Assembly (NCBI GenBank): GCA_910577735.1
Contig: CAJTOO010000003.1
Location: 1-64,000, forward strand
DNA: 64,000 nt
DNA from: an uncultured Lachnospiraceae bacterium
GTDB taxonomy: Bacteria; Bacillota; Clostridia; Lachnospirales; Lachnospiraceae
Direction of reading: 5' to 3'
Within the stretch, counting starts at the first letter, position 1. Each line of letters begins with the position of its first letter. A program made the translations under genes and the position numbers. Shown one piece after another: positions 43,621 through 51,909 of the stretch. The notes beneath the pieces were generated by a model. That model was not told the origin of the DNA. It was given only the letters and a program-made list of their open reading frames with translations, and did not search any database.

Positions 43621-43680
43621 AACCAATCTATTCCTCCATCCTGCGGTCCTTTCCGATTCTTTGTACCGCTTCTAACCGGC

Positions 43681-45432
43681 TTAACTTCTTATCTTAATAT
43701 GCACTTCCCGAAGCTGTTTCTCTGTCACATCATTGGGCGCGCCGCACATCAGATCCTGGGCCGATCCGCTCATGGGGAAGGCGATAACCTCCCGGATGTT
43801 CTCTTCCCCGCGAAGCAGCATGATCATACGATCCACTCCCGGCGCCATACCGGCATGAGGCGGTGCCCCAAACTGGAAGGCAGTGTAGAGCGCTCCGAAT
43901 TTATGCTGCAAGGTTTCCTTATCATAGCCGGCGATGGCAAAGGCTTTCTCCATAATCTCCATATCATGGTTCCGTACCGCGCCGGAGGATAGCTCCACGC
44001 CGTTGCAGACAATATCGTACTGGTAAGCCAGCACATCCAACGGATGCTTCGTCATCAGGGCTTCCAGCCCGCCCTGGGGCATGGAAAAGGGATTATGGGT
44101 GAATCCAATCTGCTTTGTGTCAGGATCAAGTGCAAACATGGGAAAGTCATTGACATAGCAGAACCGATAGGCGTTCTTTTCCAGAAGATCCAGCTTCTGC
44201 CCCAGCTCTGTGCGAAGCTGACCTGCATAGTAAGCGGCCCGCTCCTCCTTGTCTGCAATAAAGAAAATGGTGTCTTTCGCCGCAAGGTCTGCAAGCGCCG
44301 CCAGCTCCCCTTTCTTTTCTGCCGGAATAAACTTGTCAATGGGGCCCTTATAACTCATATCCTCATCCACTTCCAAATACCCCAGGCCGCCCATCCCCAT
44401 GTCTGTGGCAAATTTTAAAAGCTTCTCATGAAATCCCTTGGACATTTCCGCATGTACCTTGATGGCACGCACGGTTCTTCCCAGGAATGGCTTAAAGGTG
44501 CACGTCTGGAAAAAGTCTGTCAGATCAATAATCCGAAGAGGATTGCGCAGATCCGGTTTATCCGTGCCGAAGGAAAGCATTGCCTGTTTATAACTGATGA
44601 CCGGGTAGGGCGCTTTCGTCACAGCATATCCTTTGGGCGCAAACTTTTCAAATGCAGCTGAGAGCACTTCCTCTCCCACCCGGAACACATCTTCCTGGGT
44701 AGCAAAACTCATTTCAAAATCCAACTGATAGAATTCCCCCGGAGAGCGGTCTGCTCTGGCATCCTCGTCCCGGAAGCAGGGCGCGATCTGGAAATATTTA
44801 TCAAAGCCTGACACCATCAGAAGCTGTTTATACTGCTGAGGCGCCTGTGGAAGCGCATAAAACCTGCCTTTATATTTCCGGGAAGGCACAATATAATCTC
44901 TGGCGCCCTCCGGGGAAGAGGCACATAAAATCGGGGTCTGAATCTCCAGAAAGCCCAGCTCCGACATTTTCTGCCGCAGGTAAGCAATCACCTGGGAACG
45001 GAAAATGATGTTGTCCTTCACTTTCTGGTTGCGCAGATCCAGGTAACGGTATTGTAAGCGTACCTCTTCTCTGGTCTCTTTGGAAGTCATGATCTCAAAG
45101 GGAAGCTGTCTGTATACACTGCCTAACACCTCCACCTTATGGGCCTCCAGTTCTATGGTACCGGTGGGGATTCTGGGGTTATAGGTCTCCTGGTCCCGTT
45201 TCTCAATCAGCCCCTCTATAGAGACGCTCATCTCCCTGGTCAGACCATGGAGCAGAGAAGTATCCCGCATGACGACCTGCAGTACCCCGTACATATCCCG
45301 AAGATCCACAAAGGATACCCCTCCATGATCTCTGATATTCTCAATCCAGCCGGCCACGCGAAGTTCCCTGCCGATGTGGCTCTCACTGATTTCCTGTAGT
45401 GTCACGTCCCTGTAAATGTTTTTAGCTGTCAT
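43681..45432 (-). CDS. aspS: Aspartyl-tRNA synthetase
   Basis: A 583-residue bacterial-type class II synthetase: OB-fold anticodon domain (VAGWIENIRDHGGVSFVDLRD), class II motif 2 (FRDEDARADRSPGEFYQLD), a GAD insertion (about 290-420) and motif 3 (GMAPGVDRMIMLL). Position directly before gatCAB suggests a non-discriminating enzyme that also makes Asp-tRNA(Asn); the anticodon-domain residues that would decide this cannot be judged safely by eye. Transcription passes through a T-box leader. A GGAGGAAC ribosome site precedes the ATG. Confidence 0.97.
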   Translation of the reverse strand: MTAKNIYRDVTLQEISESHIGRELRVAGWIENIRDHGGVSFVDLRDMYGVLQVVMRDTSLLHGLTREMSVSIEGLIEKRDQETYNPRIPTGTIELEAHKVEVLGSVYRQLPFEIMTSKETREEVRLQYRYLDLRNQKVKDNIIFRSQVIAYLRQKMSELGFLEIQTPILCASSPEGARDYIVPSRKYKGRFYALPQAPQQYKQLLMVSGFDKYFQIAPCFRDEDARADRSPGEFYQLDFEMSFATQEDVFRVGEEVLSAAFEKFAPKGYAVTKAPYPVISYKQAMLSFGTDKPDLRNPLRIIDLTDFFQTCTFKPFLGRTVRAIKVHAEMSKGFHEKLLKFATDMGMGGLGYLEVDEDMSYKGPIDKFIPAEKKGELAALADLAAKDTIFFIADKEERAAYYAGQLRTELGQKLDLLEKNAYRFCYVNDFPMFALDPDTKQIGFTHNPFSMPQGGLEALMTKHPLDVLAYQYDIVCNGVELSSGAVRNHDMEIMEKAFAIAGYDKETLQHKFGALYTAFQFGAPPHAGMAPGVDRMIMLLRGEENIREVIAFPMSGSAQDLMCGAPNDVTEKQLREVHIKIRS

Positions 45433-45490
45433 AACGTTCCTCCTTCTGTTCCTGTAAAAGTTTTCTGGGAATCATCATATTCCGGAACGT

Positions 45491-45524
45491 AAAAAATCCC
45501 GGAATACATGTATTGTATTCCGGG
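45491..45524 (-). terminator. Terminator of the aspS T-box
   Basis: CCCGGAATAC and GTATTCCGGG form a perfect 10-bp stem on the minus strand, followed by ATTTTTT. It lies directly after the T-box sequence and ends about 60 bases before aspS. Confidence 0.95.
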
Positions 45525-45844
45525 ACGGATAGACTATATCCGCGGTACCACCCGCATTAGCAGACCGATATCTCCAACAAGATATGTGCTCGCTCTACTC
45601 ACTCTTTCACTTAACGCGTGTCACGTACTACCCTACTGTTGTGCTTCTATGATATTCTGACACTGGTGTCAACAATCTCATTCCCACGCGGTTCAGGCAG
45701 TCTGCTCCGGAGTGTTCCCAATCCTTACTTTCCGCAAACAGCGCTCTCAGTCGGCGACGCTGTATTCCTGTCGTATCCGGTAAAGTGAGTCTCCTTCATA
45801 GCATTTTCTCTGAAATCAATTTCCTAAATCAATCTCATCATGTT
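45491..45844 (-). promoter_or_regulatory. T-box leader controlling aspS-gatCAB
   Basis: The minus strand contains the T-box core GGGTGGTACCGCGG (about 45539-45552), followed by the terminator at 45491-45524. Upstream about 290 bases of structured leader run from the promoter, including ACAGCG/CGCTGT and TGACAC/GTGTCA stems. The element senses uncharged tRNA; from the downstream genes the tRNA should be Asp or Asn. I could not place the specifier codon with confidence; a GACA in the early leader is one candidate. Confidence 0.93.
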
Positions 45845-45851
45845 GTATACA

Positions 45852-45880
45852 TGTATAACATAATCCTTTTCAAAATACAA
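45852..45880 (-). promoter_or_regulatory. Promoter of the aspS T-box unit
   Basis: TTGTAT (45875-45880), a 17-base spacer and TATACA (45852-45857) on the minus strand, about 8 bases before the presumed start of the leader. Confidence 0.75.
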
Positions 45881-45930
45881 GCATTGTTTTAAAGAACACG
45901 GATATTGTATCTAAAAAAATACAATTTCTC

Positions 45931-47145
45931 TTACAGCTTCTTGATTCTGTCCACAGCTTCCACCGTATTTTCATAGCTGCCAAAAGCCGTCAGCCTAAAA
46001 TACGTCTCGCCGCTGGGGCCGAATCCTGATCCCGGTGTTCCCACCACATTAGCCTGCTCCAGGAGATAATCGAAAAACTCCCAGCTGGTCATGCCCTTTG
46101 GCGCTTTCAGCCAGATGTAGGGCGCATTGACACCGCCGGAAACACGATACCCGGCACTCTTTAAACCATCCAGGATATAGGCCGCATTCTTCATGTAGTA
46201 AGCAACCAGTTCTTTGGTCTCCCTTTTACCGGCTTCACTGTAAACCGCTTCTCCCGCCCTCTGAATGATGTAAGGCGCGCCATTGTATTTGGTGCCATGC
46301 CTTCTCGCCCAGAGTCCGTGCAGGGACACGTCTCCCACCTGCAGTTCCTTAGGCACCACCGCAAAGCCAAGGCGCACACCGGTAAAGCCCGCATTCTTGG
46401 AGAAGGATCGCAGCTCGATGGCACAGGTCCTGGCTCCCTCACACTCGTAGATGGTGTGAGGCACATCCGCCTCGGAAATATATGCTTCGTAAGCCGCATC
46501 GTAAATGATCACGGAACCATGCTTATTCGCGTAGTCCACCCACTCCTGCAGCTGCGCTTTGGTGATGGTGGAGCCGGTAGGATTGTTGGGGAAACACAGA
46601 TAAATCAAATCCGGCACTTCACTGGGCAGCTCCGGTGCAAATCCATTTTCTTCCACACAGGGCATGTAAATCACATCGCTCCAGTTGCCCGTGGCCACGT
46701 CATAGGTTCCCGTTCTGCCAGCCATCACATTGGTGTCCACATACACCGGATATACCGGGTCACAGACTGCTATCTTATTATCCGTGGCGAAGATTTCCTG
46801 AATATTGCCGGAATCACATTTCGCACCGTCAGAAATGAAAATCTCGTCTGCCCCGATCTGACAGCCTCTGGCCTTATAATCGTTGTCCGCAATCGCCGTC
46901 CGCAGAAATTCATAGCCAAGCTCCGGCGCATAACCGCGGAATGTCTTCGCATCCGCCATCTCATCCACGGCGCCGTGGAGAGCACCGATCACCGCCGGGG
47001 AAAGGGGCTGTGTCACATCCCCGATGCCCAGCCTGATAATTTTCTTGTCCGGGTTAGCCTCTGTATAGGCATTCACCTTTTTCCCAATCGTGGAAAAAAG
47101 ATAACTGCCAGGTAGTTTCAGATAATTGTCATTTACTTTGACCAT
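45931..47145 (-). CDS. dapL: LL-diaminopimelate aminotransferase
   Basis: PLP enzyme that makes LL-diaminopimelate directly from tetrahydrodipicolinate, by-passing the acylated intermediates. The 404-residue protein shows LPGSYLFSTIGKKVNAY at the start, IRLGIGDVTQPL, SDGAKCDSGNIQ, CFPNNPTGST and the PLP lysine region LRSFSKNAGFTGVRLGF. These are DapL-specific. The ATG at 47145 is preceded by GAGGGAGA. It lies 40 bases after dapF, the next enzyme in the pathway. Confidence 0.96.
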   Translation of the reverse strand: MVKVNDNYLKLPGSYLFSTIGKKVNAYTEANPDKKIIRLGIGDVTQPLSPAVIGALHGAVDEMADAKTFRGYAPELGYEFLRTAIADNDYKARGCQIGADEIFISDGAKCDSGNIQEIFATDNKIAVCDPVYPVYVDTNVMAGRTGTYDVATGNWSDVIYMPCVEENGFAPELPSEVPDLIYLCFPNNPTGSTITKAQLQEWVDYANKHGSVIIYDAAYEAYISEADVPHTIYECEGARTCAIELRSFSKNAGFTGVRLGFAVVPKELQVGDVSLHGLWARRHGTKYNGAPYIIQRAGEAVYSEAGKRETKELVAYYMKNAAYILDGLKSAGYRVSGGVNAPYIWLKAPKGMTSWEFFDYLLEQANVVGTPGSGFGPSGETYFRLTAFGSYENTVEAVDRIKKL

Positions 47146-47185
47146 AATATCTCCCTCTCTTCTATCATTGGAAATCAACCAAACT

Positions 47186-48028
47186 TCACTGTATGTCCAT
47201 GGCTCCCTCGAAAACCGTTGCCGCGGGCCCTGTCATATAGACCAGATTCGCCTCCCGGTCCCAGGTAATCTTCAGTTCGCCTCCTAACAGTTTAACAGTA
47301 ACCGTCTCCTGCGTCAAACCATTTAACACACAAGCGACAACTGTCGCGCAGGCCCCCGTGCCGCAGGCCAGTGTCTCTCCCGTGCCGCGCTCCCAGACCC
47401 GCATGAGAACAGTCTGCCTGTCAAGCACTTCCACAAACTCTGTGTTCGTCCGTCTGGGGAATCTCTCATGGTTCTCAAAATGAGGGCCAATCTGCTCAAT
47501 ATCCAGTTCTTTCACGCCGTCCATAAACACCACCGCATGCGGGTTACCCATTGACACACATGTCATTTTATAATCCTGCCCCTGCACATGAATGGTCTCA
47601 TCCACCGCCTGCTGCCGTTCACAGACCACCGGCACCAAAGCTGCTTTGAGCTCCGGCGCTCCCATATTGACCCGTACCATATCCACTTGCCCGTCTTGTA
47701 AGAAAAGATGCAAATACTTTACTTTACCGCAACTTATGACACTTATGTCAGTTTTGTCCGTAAGTCCCTTATCATACACAAACTTGGCCACACAGCGGAT
47801 GCCATTGCCGCACATCTCCGCCCTGCTGCCGTCCGCATTGTACATCTCCATCTCAAAATCAGCTTCCTTTGCAGGATTGATGAAGATCACGCCATCGCCG
47901 CCCACGCCAAAGTGCCGGTCACTGACCCGCCGCACGAACGCCTCCTTATCCTCCGGGGCAATCTTCTCCTTCGCGCCGTCAATATAAACATAATCATTTC
48001 CACAGCCGTGCATTTTCGTAAACTTCAT
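47186..48028 (-). CDS. dapF: Diaminopimelate epimerase
   Basis: Converts LL- to meso-diaminopimelate for peptidoglycan and lysine. The 280 residues start FTKMHGCGNDYVYID and hold both catalytic cysteines in their motifs, EMCGNGIRC and ETLACGTGACA. The ATG at 48028 puts the family motif at its normal position; the frame extends upstream 28 codons without support. With dapL it completes the aminotransferase route to meso-DAP. Confidence 0.96.
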   Translation of the reverse strand: MKFTKMHGCGNDYVYIDGAKEKIAPEDKEAFVRRVSDRHFGVGGDGVIFINPAKEADFEMEMYNADGSRAEMCGNGIRCVAKFVYDKGLTDKTDISVISCGKVKYLHLFLQDGQVDMVRVNMGAPELKAALVPVVCERQQAVDETIHVQGQDYKMTCVSMGNPHAVVFMDGVKELDIEQIGPHFENHERFPRRTNTEFVEVLDRQTVLMRVWERGTGETLACGTGACATVVACVLNGLTQETVTVKLLGGELKITWDREANLVYMTGPAATVFEGAMDIQ

Positions 48029-48125
48029 ATCGTAACCTGTCCTTTCCACGGTAATATGCATGTCATCCCCTGTGATGATTCTCCTGCCGCTTATACTAAC
48101 AGCATACCACACAATTCTTACAAAA

Positions 48126-48674
48126 TCATCCCCGCATCATCGCAAGCACCATCTGGGACGTCTCCACCATATTGGTACCACTGTCCATACTGCACTTCTG
48201 GATATACCGATAGGCTTCCTCCTCGCTCATGTGATTCCGGTTCATCAGAAGTTCCTTCGCCTCCCTGATCAGCGCCTCTTCCTCCGGGTTTCTCTCCCTG
48301 GGCTTCCTCCTGGCCCGGCGGCGTCTGCGCTCCACAGCCTGGCTCATCATATCCAGGGTGTTAATCAGGTCATAGACCTTCAAAGGCAAAGCCAGACACA
48401 TGATACCATCGCCAAGGCAGTCCTGTAACACCCTCCGGGAAGCTATCAGCAGCATCTCAAACCCTTTCGGAAGGCAGTCGTGCAATTCACAATACATCAT
48501 GTCCGGCAGTCTGTAACCACAAATGACAATCCCGTCATTTAATTCATCTATCTTGCCAAGCGCCTGGGAACCCGTGGTACACACCGCATTGACCTGAAAA
48601 CCATTCTTCCTAAGCAGCCCTCGGATGCCTTTGGCGTCTTCCGGTTTCGGCAAAACCACTATGATGTTGATCAC
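48126..48674 (-). CDS. ANTAR-domain RNA-binding response regulator
   Basis: A 182-residue protein with a receiver-like N-terminal domain (about 1-115: IIVVLPKPEDAKGIRGLLRKNGF) and a C-terminal ANTAR domain (EALIREAKELLMNRNHMSEEEAYRYIQKCSMDSGTNMVETSQMVL). The receiver lacks an obvious phosphoacceptor aspartate: GYRLPD stands where D(M/L)xMP is usual. The joint is an Arg-rich stretch, RRRRRARRKPRER. ANTAR proteins bind hairpins in nascent RNA and prevent termination. It lies 43 bases after glnA, whose leader contains a terminator, so nitrogen control by antitermination is likely. Confidence 0.9.
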   Translation of the reverse strand: MINIIVVLPKPEDAKGIRGLLRKNGFQVNAVCTTGSQALGKIDELNDGIVICGYRLPDMMYCELHDCLPKGFEMLLIASRRVLQDCLGDGIMCLALPLKVYDLINTLDMMSQAVERRRRRARRKPRERNPEEEALIREAKELLMNRNHMSEEEAYRYIQKCSMDSGTNMVETSQMVLAMMRG

Positions 48675-48717
48675 ACGCTCACCTCCCCTCTTCCATAACT
48701 TATGCCTCCATCAGGCT

Positions 48718-50052
48718 TTAATAAGTATTCAAATACTCGTTCCTCTCCCAGTCTGTCACCTGACAGCGATACCGGTTCCACTCCTCCTTCTTGGCTGCTA
48801 TATATTTCTCAAAGACATGTTCTCCCAACACATCCCTGATAAAACCGTCTTCTTCCATATAATGAACTGCCTCCATCAGGGTTCCGGGAATTTCTTCTAT
48901 CCCCTTTTTCTGCCGTTCCTGCACACTCATCCCGAATACATCCCTGTCCACACTCTCCGGCGGCAGAATCTTATTCTCCATTCCGTCAAGGCCCGCCCGC
49001 AGACACAAAGCCAATGCCAGATAAGGATTGGCCGAGGGATCAGGACTGCGAAGTTCGAGCCTGGTATCCATACCGCGTGAGGCCGGAATCCGGATCAGCG
49101 GACTCCTGTTCGTTGCACTCCATGTGATATAGGCAGGCGCCTCATACCCCGGCACCAGCCTCTTATAAGAATTCACCAGCGGATTCATAATGGCCGTCAT
49201 AGCCTTCATATGCTTCATGATACCGCCGATAAAATAATACGCTTCCAGGCTCAACCCCAATTTATCCTTCTCATCGGTAAAGATATTCCGCCCCTCTTTG
49301 GAAAGGGACATATTAATATGCATGCCGGAACCGTTCACCCCGTATTTAGGCTTGGGCATGAATGTTGCATGCAGGCCGTGTCTGCGGGCGATGGTCTTCA
49401 CCGCCAGTTTAAAGGTCATAATATTATCCGCCGTGGCAAGCGCCTCATCATAGCGGAAATTGATTTCATGCTGCGCCGGCGCCACATCGTGATGGGAAGC
49501 CTCCACCACAAAGCCCATATCTTCTAACGTGAGCACCATATCCCTTCTCGTATTTTCCCCAAAGTCCATGGGACCCACGTCAAAGTATCCCGCCTGCTCA
49601 TGCGTGATGGTCGTGGGCATCCCGTTGTCGTCCAGATGAAACAGGAAAAATTCACACTCTGCCCCCACCTTGAAGGTATATCCTGCATCTGCCGCCTCCC
49701 GGATCGCCCTTTTCAGGATATAGCGCGGATCTCCCGCAAAGGGCTCACCGTTTGACCGGTGCACATCACAGATCAGGCGCGCCACCTTCCCCTGCTGGGG
49801 CCGCCAGGGGAACACTTCCAAGGTACTGTAGTCAGGATATAAGTACATATCCGACTCTTCAATCCTGGCAAAGCCGGCTATGGCATAACCGTCAAACATG
49901 CACCTGTTGTCAAGCGCCTTCTCCAGCTGACTGGCTGTCACCGCCACATTCTTCAAATTGCCGAAGATATCCGTAAACTGCAGTCTGATAAACTCCACGT
50001 CCTCCTCATCTGCCAGACGAAGGATTTCTTCTTTGCTGTAATTCTTTCTCAT
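48718..50052 (-). CDS. glnA: Glutamine synthetase, type I
   Basis: Makes glutamine from glutamate, ammonia and ATP. The 444-residue length fits the Gram-positive GSI-alpha class. Seen are CMFDGYAIAGF near the start, AECEFFLF (metal Glu), NGSGMHINMSL, NSYKRLVPGYEAP and RSPDPSANPYLALALCL. The adenylylation motif region of GSI-beta is not evident, as expected. The ribosome site GGGAAAGGCAGG is upstream. Glutamine made here also feeds GatCAB. Confidence 0.97.
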   Translation of the reverse strand: MRKNYSKEEILRLADEEDVEFIRLQFTDIFGNLKNVAVTASQLEKALDNRCMFDGYAIAGFARIEESDMYLYPDYSTLEVFPWRPQQGKVARLICDVHRSNGEPFAGDPRYILKRAIREAADAGYTFKVGAECEFFLFHLDDNGMPTTITHEQAGYFDVGPMDFGENTRRDMVLTLEDMGFVVEASHHDVAPAQHEINFRYDEALATADNIMTFKLAVKTIARRHGLHATFMPKPKYGVNGSGMHINMSLSKEGRNIFTDEKDKLGLSLEAYYFIGGIMKHMKAMTAIMNPLVNSYKRLVPGYEAPAYITWSATNRSPLIRIPASRGMDTRLELRSPDPSANPYLALALCLRAGLDGMENKILPPESVDRDVFGMSVQERQKKGIEEIPGTLMEAVHYMEEDGFIRDVLGEHVFEKYIAAKKEEWNRYRCQVTDWERNEYLNTY

Positions 50053-50107
50053 CGTTTACCTGCCTTTCCCATTCTTATATTTTAAATCACTGTATTTCCA
50101 TATATGC

Positions 50108-50151
50108 AAAAAGGCATTCTTATCCCGCTGATTCGCAGTAAGAACGCCTTT
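50108..50151 (-). terminator. Terminator hairpin in the glnA leader
   Basis: AAAGGCGTTCTTA (complement of 50139-50151) pairs with TAAGAATGCCTTT (complement of 50109-50121), one G-T wobble, followed by a T tract. It lies about 10 bases after the predicted start of the glnA transcript and 55 bases before the glnA start codon, so it can act as an attenuator. It could equally end transcripts of the small gene at 50240. Confidence 0.85.
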
Positions 50152-50161
50152 GTTCCTTTCA

Positions 50162-50191
50162 ATCATAACAGTTGTTTTGTTGCTTTGTCAA
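50162..50191 (-). promoter_or_regulatory. Promoter of glnA
   Basis: A perfect TTGACA (50186-50191), 18-base spacer and TATGAT (50162-50167) on the minus strand. Transcription should start near 50155, directly in front of the terminator hairpin. Confidence 0.85.
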
Positions 50192-50239
50192 CATCTTTGA
50201 CCAAGTCAGGAAATTAGTATTACGGCCTTTCCCCTTTCT

Positions 50240-50401
50240 CTACTGTTGATCCTTTGCCATTGCTATCTTATCCAACAGTTCCACAATCTCGTCTGCTGTA
50301 TATTCCTTTTTCTCTCCGCTTGTGATAATCAGTCTTAATTCGTACAAAGTAGCCATCTTGGTGTCCATTCTTTCTTTTTCTGTGATATCCATAACCTCCA
50401 T
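50240..50401 (-). CDS. Small protein of unknown function, 53 residues
   Basis: Charged, soluble and probably helical: MEVMDITEKERMDTK, then LYELRLIITSGEKKEYTADEIVELLDKIAMAK. The ATG at 50401 follows GGAGGGAACAGG. The frame extends 22 codons upstream, but without a better start. It is alone, followed by the terminator in front of glnA. I do not recognise it; the clean ribosome site argues that it is real. Confidence 0.6.
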   Translation of the reverse strand: MEVMDITEKERMDTKMATLYELRLIITSGEKKEYTADEIVELLDKIAMAKDQQ

Positions 50402-50645
50402 CCTGTTCCCTCCTCCCGGACGGCCTTCCTTTAAGATGATTATAGTAAAGACAGAAAATCCGGTCAAGGTATTTCTGTCACACGGAAAGTAAAAATATCT
50501 TCATGAAGGTTATTCCCTTTTCATAAAATTAAGAACAACGCATGCGGTAAGAACATATATTGAAAAAGACTGGTAAATACATGACTGCTATGATACTCTG
50601 TTATTATCAATTTTTGGGGGCAGATAACATGTCAAAACGACTAAA
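50402..50645. other. AT-rich spacer, no gene seen
   Basis: This marks the start of a stretch visibly lower in GC than the flanking housekeeping genes. No ORF or structural RNA is recognised. The promoter for the plus-strand pair begins at its right end. Confidence 0.5.
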
Positions 50646-50680
50646 TTTGTCTTGACAAACCTATATGTGATTAGTAAAAT
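50646..50680 (+). promoter_or_regulatory. Promoter and palindrome of the two-gene module
   Basis: TTGACA (50652-50657), a 17-base spacer and TAAAAT (50675-50680). The palindrome TTTGTC-TT-GACAAA (50646-50659) covers the -35, a plausible repressor site. The first gene starts about 100 bases downstream. Confidence 0.75.
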
Positions 50681-50777
50681 TGTTCATGTGGATAATTTGC
50701 GATTATCCTGCAATACTTATTATTAAACCTCTGAAAACTTCTGAATCGCGTAATTAACAGAGAAGGGAAATAGAACA

Positions 50778-50972
50778 ATGAAAAACGAAAAAGGGAAACA
50801 AGTATCAGAAAAGTCTTACAGCATGCCTGTAATTAATGACTCCACTATTAAGGGAATTTTAAACCACCCTAAGTTTTTCAGAGGTCATGTAAGAACTGCT
50901 ATTGGCAATATTTACAAATCAGGTGAATTTGAAAAGCGAAGCGACAGAGTCTTAGGAATGAAACTCCCATAA
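50778..50972 (+). CDS. Small basic protein of unknown function, 64 residues
   Basis: A lysine- and arginine-rich protein: a polar first 17 residues, then VINDSTIKGILNHPKFFRGHVRTAIGNIY and a basic tail. It has no hydrophobic segment. GAAGGGAA precedes the ATG. It is the first of two genes sharing a promoter; the second starts 13 bases after its stop. I do not recognise the family. A basic small protein before a membrane-tailed one recalls regulator-effector or antitoxin-toxin pairs, but that is a guess. Confidence 0.65.
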   Translation: MKNEKGKQVSEKSYSMPVINDSTIKGILNHPKFFRGHVRTAIGNIYKSGEFEKRSDRVLGMKLP

Positions 50973-50985
50973 AGGAAATAATGGT

Positions 50986-51669
50986 ATGCTAGATAATTTT
51001 ACAAACGAAGTCAATTCATTAAAGAGTTGGCATGAACGTGCAAAAGAAATTGTAATCAAAGCCGAATCGATGGATTCACTTAACAAATCATATATCCAAC
51101 CACTACATGAACTTCGATACAGCCTCGACCATTTTATGCGTGCTCTGGAGTATGACGAGAACCCCAAAAAGAAAGAGAAGACCAAAAAGTCAATCCAGTC
51201 GGCAATATCACATCTGCAAAGGGCATATAGTGATTCCATTGAGTGGATGTTGGTTAATGTTAAAGAAGAGTATACGCTTACCTTAAGTTGCTATACAAAT
51301 GAAGTGATACAAGGGACATTTCCAGAATATTATACGGAAATCCGCCCTAATTTAGAAAAAATAACACAGATAATCAATGATTATAAAATCATCAAAAGTG
51401 TAGAAGAGGCTACCGAATCGTCTGCAGATTCTTTACCAGACAACCAGATGGCTGCAATACAGGAGACCGCTAATCAGTTTTTTTCAGAAAAGATTGCCGG
51501 AAAATTAGAACAATATTTACAGACATTACATCTTCGTGAATCTTCACTGATAGAAGCAAATGAAAAAGAACAAAAAGTTTCCACAAGGGATAAAATCATT
51601 ATTCCCATTATCACTGCTGCTGCGGGAGCCATCCTTGCAACATTGATAACTACCTTTATTCTGTTATAA
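50986..51669 (+). CDS. Helical protein with C-terminal membrane tail, unknown function
   Basis: A 227-residue protein: about 200 residues of predicted alpha helix rich in Lys, Glu and Ser, with possible coiled coil at about 1-85, then a single hydrophobic C-terminal segment (IIIPIITAAAGAILATLITTFILL). It would be tail-anchored, with the helical part in the cytosol. AAAGGA lies nine bases before the ATG. No catalytic motif is visible. It is paired with the 64-residue protein upstream. GC content is low compared with neighbours, suggesting transfer. Confidence 0.75.
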   Translation: MLDNFTNEVNSLKSWHERAKEIVIKAESMDSLNKSYIQPLHELRYSLDHFMRALEYDENPKKKEKTKKSIQSAISHLQRAYSDSIEWMLVNVKEEYTLTLSCYTNEVIQGTFPEYYTEIRPNLEKITQIINDYKIIKSVEEATESSADSLPDNQMAAIQETANQFFSEKIAGKLEQYLQTLHLRESSLIEANEKEQKVSTRDKIIIPIITAAAGAILATLITTFILL

Positions 51670-51909
51670 AACATATATGTCTGAATTCATGTGCTTTTGC
51701 CCACAATTGATGGAGCTGTTGTATAACGGTTTTTAAGCTGTCAGGCACCAGCTCCCTGATACAAAACATACATATTTATATTCTGTTTTCACGCAACTGC
51801 AATGCCTTATTCTGCATGCACATCCAGCGCAAAGTTCTCTCTTCATTGCGCATAAACCCCGCCACCGCCGCATAAACTGATAAAAAAGATTCATTATGGG
51901 GATATTTGT
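51670..51909. other. Spacer, no gene or clear signal seen
   Basis: About 240 bases between the two plus-strand units. I see no promoter of good quality, no terminator with a T tract and no ORF with a ribosome site; short frames on the minus strand here have no support. Confidence 0.45.

Noticed and set aside
50108..50151. glnA leader hairpin as a canonical ANTAR target
   Set aside because: The loop GAATCA lacks A at position 1 and G at position 4, and only one clear hairpin is seen; kept as attenuator only.
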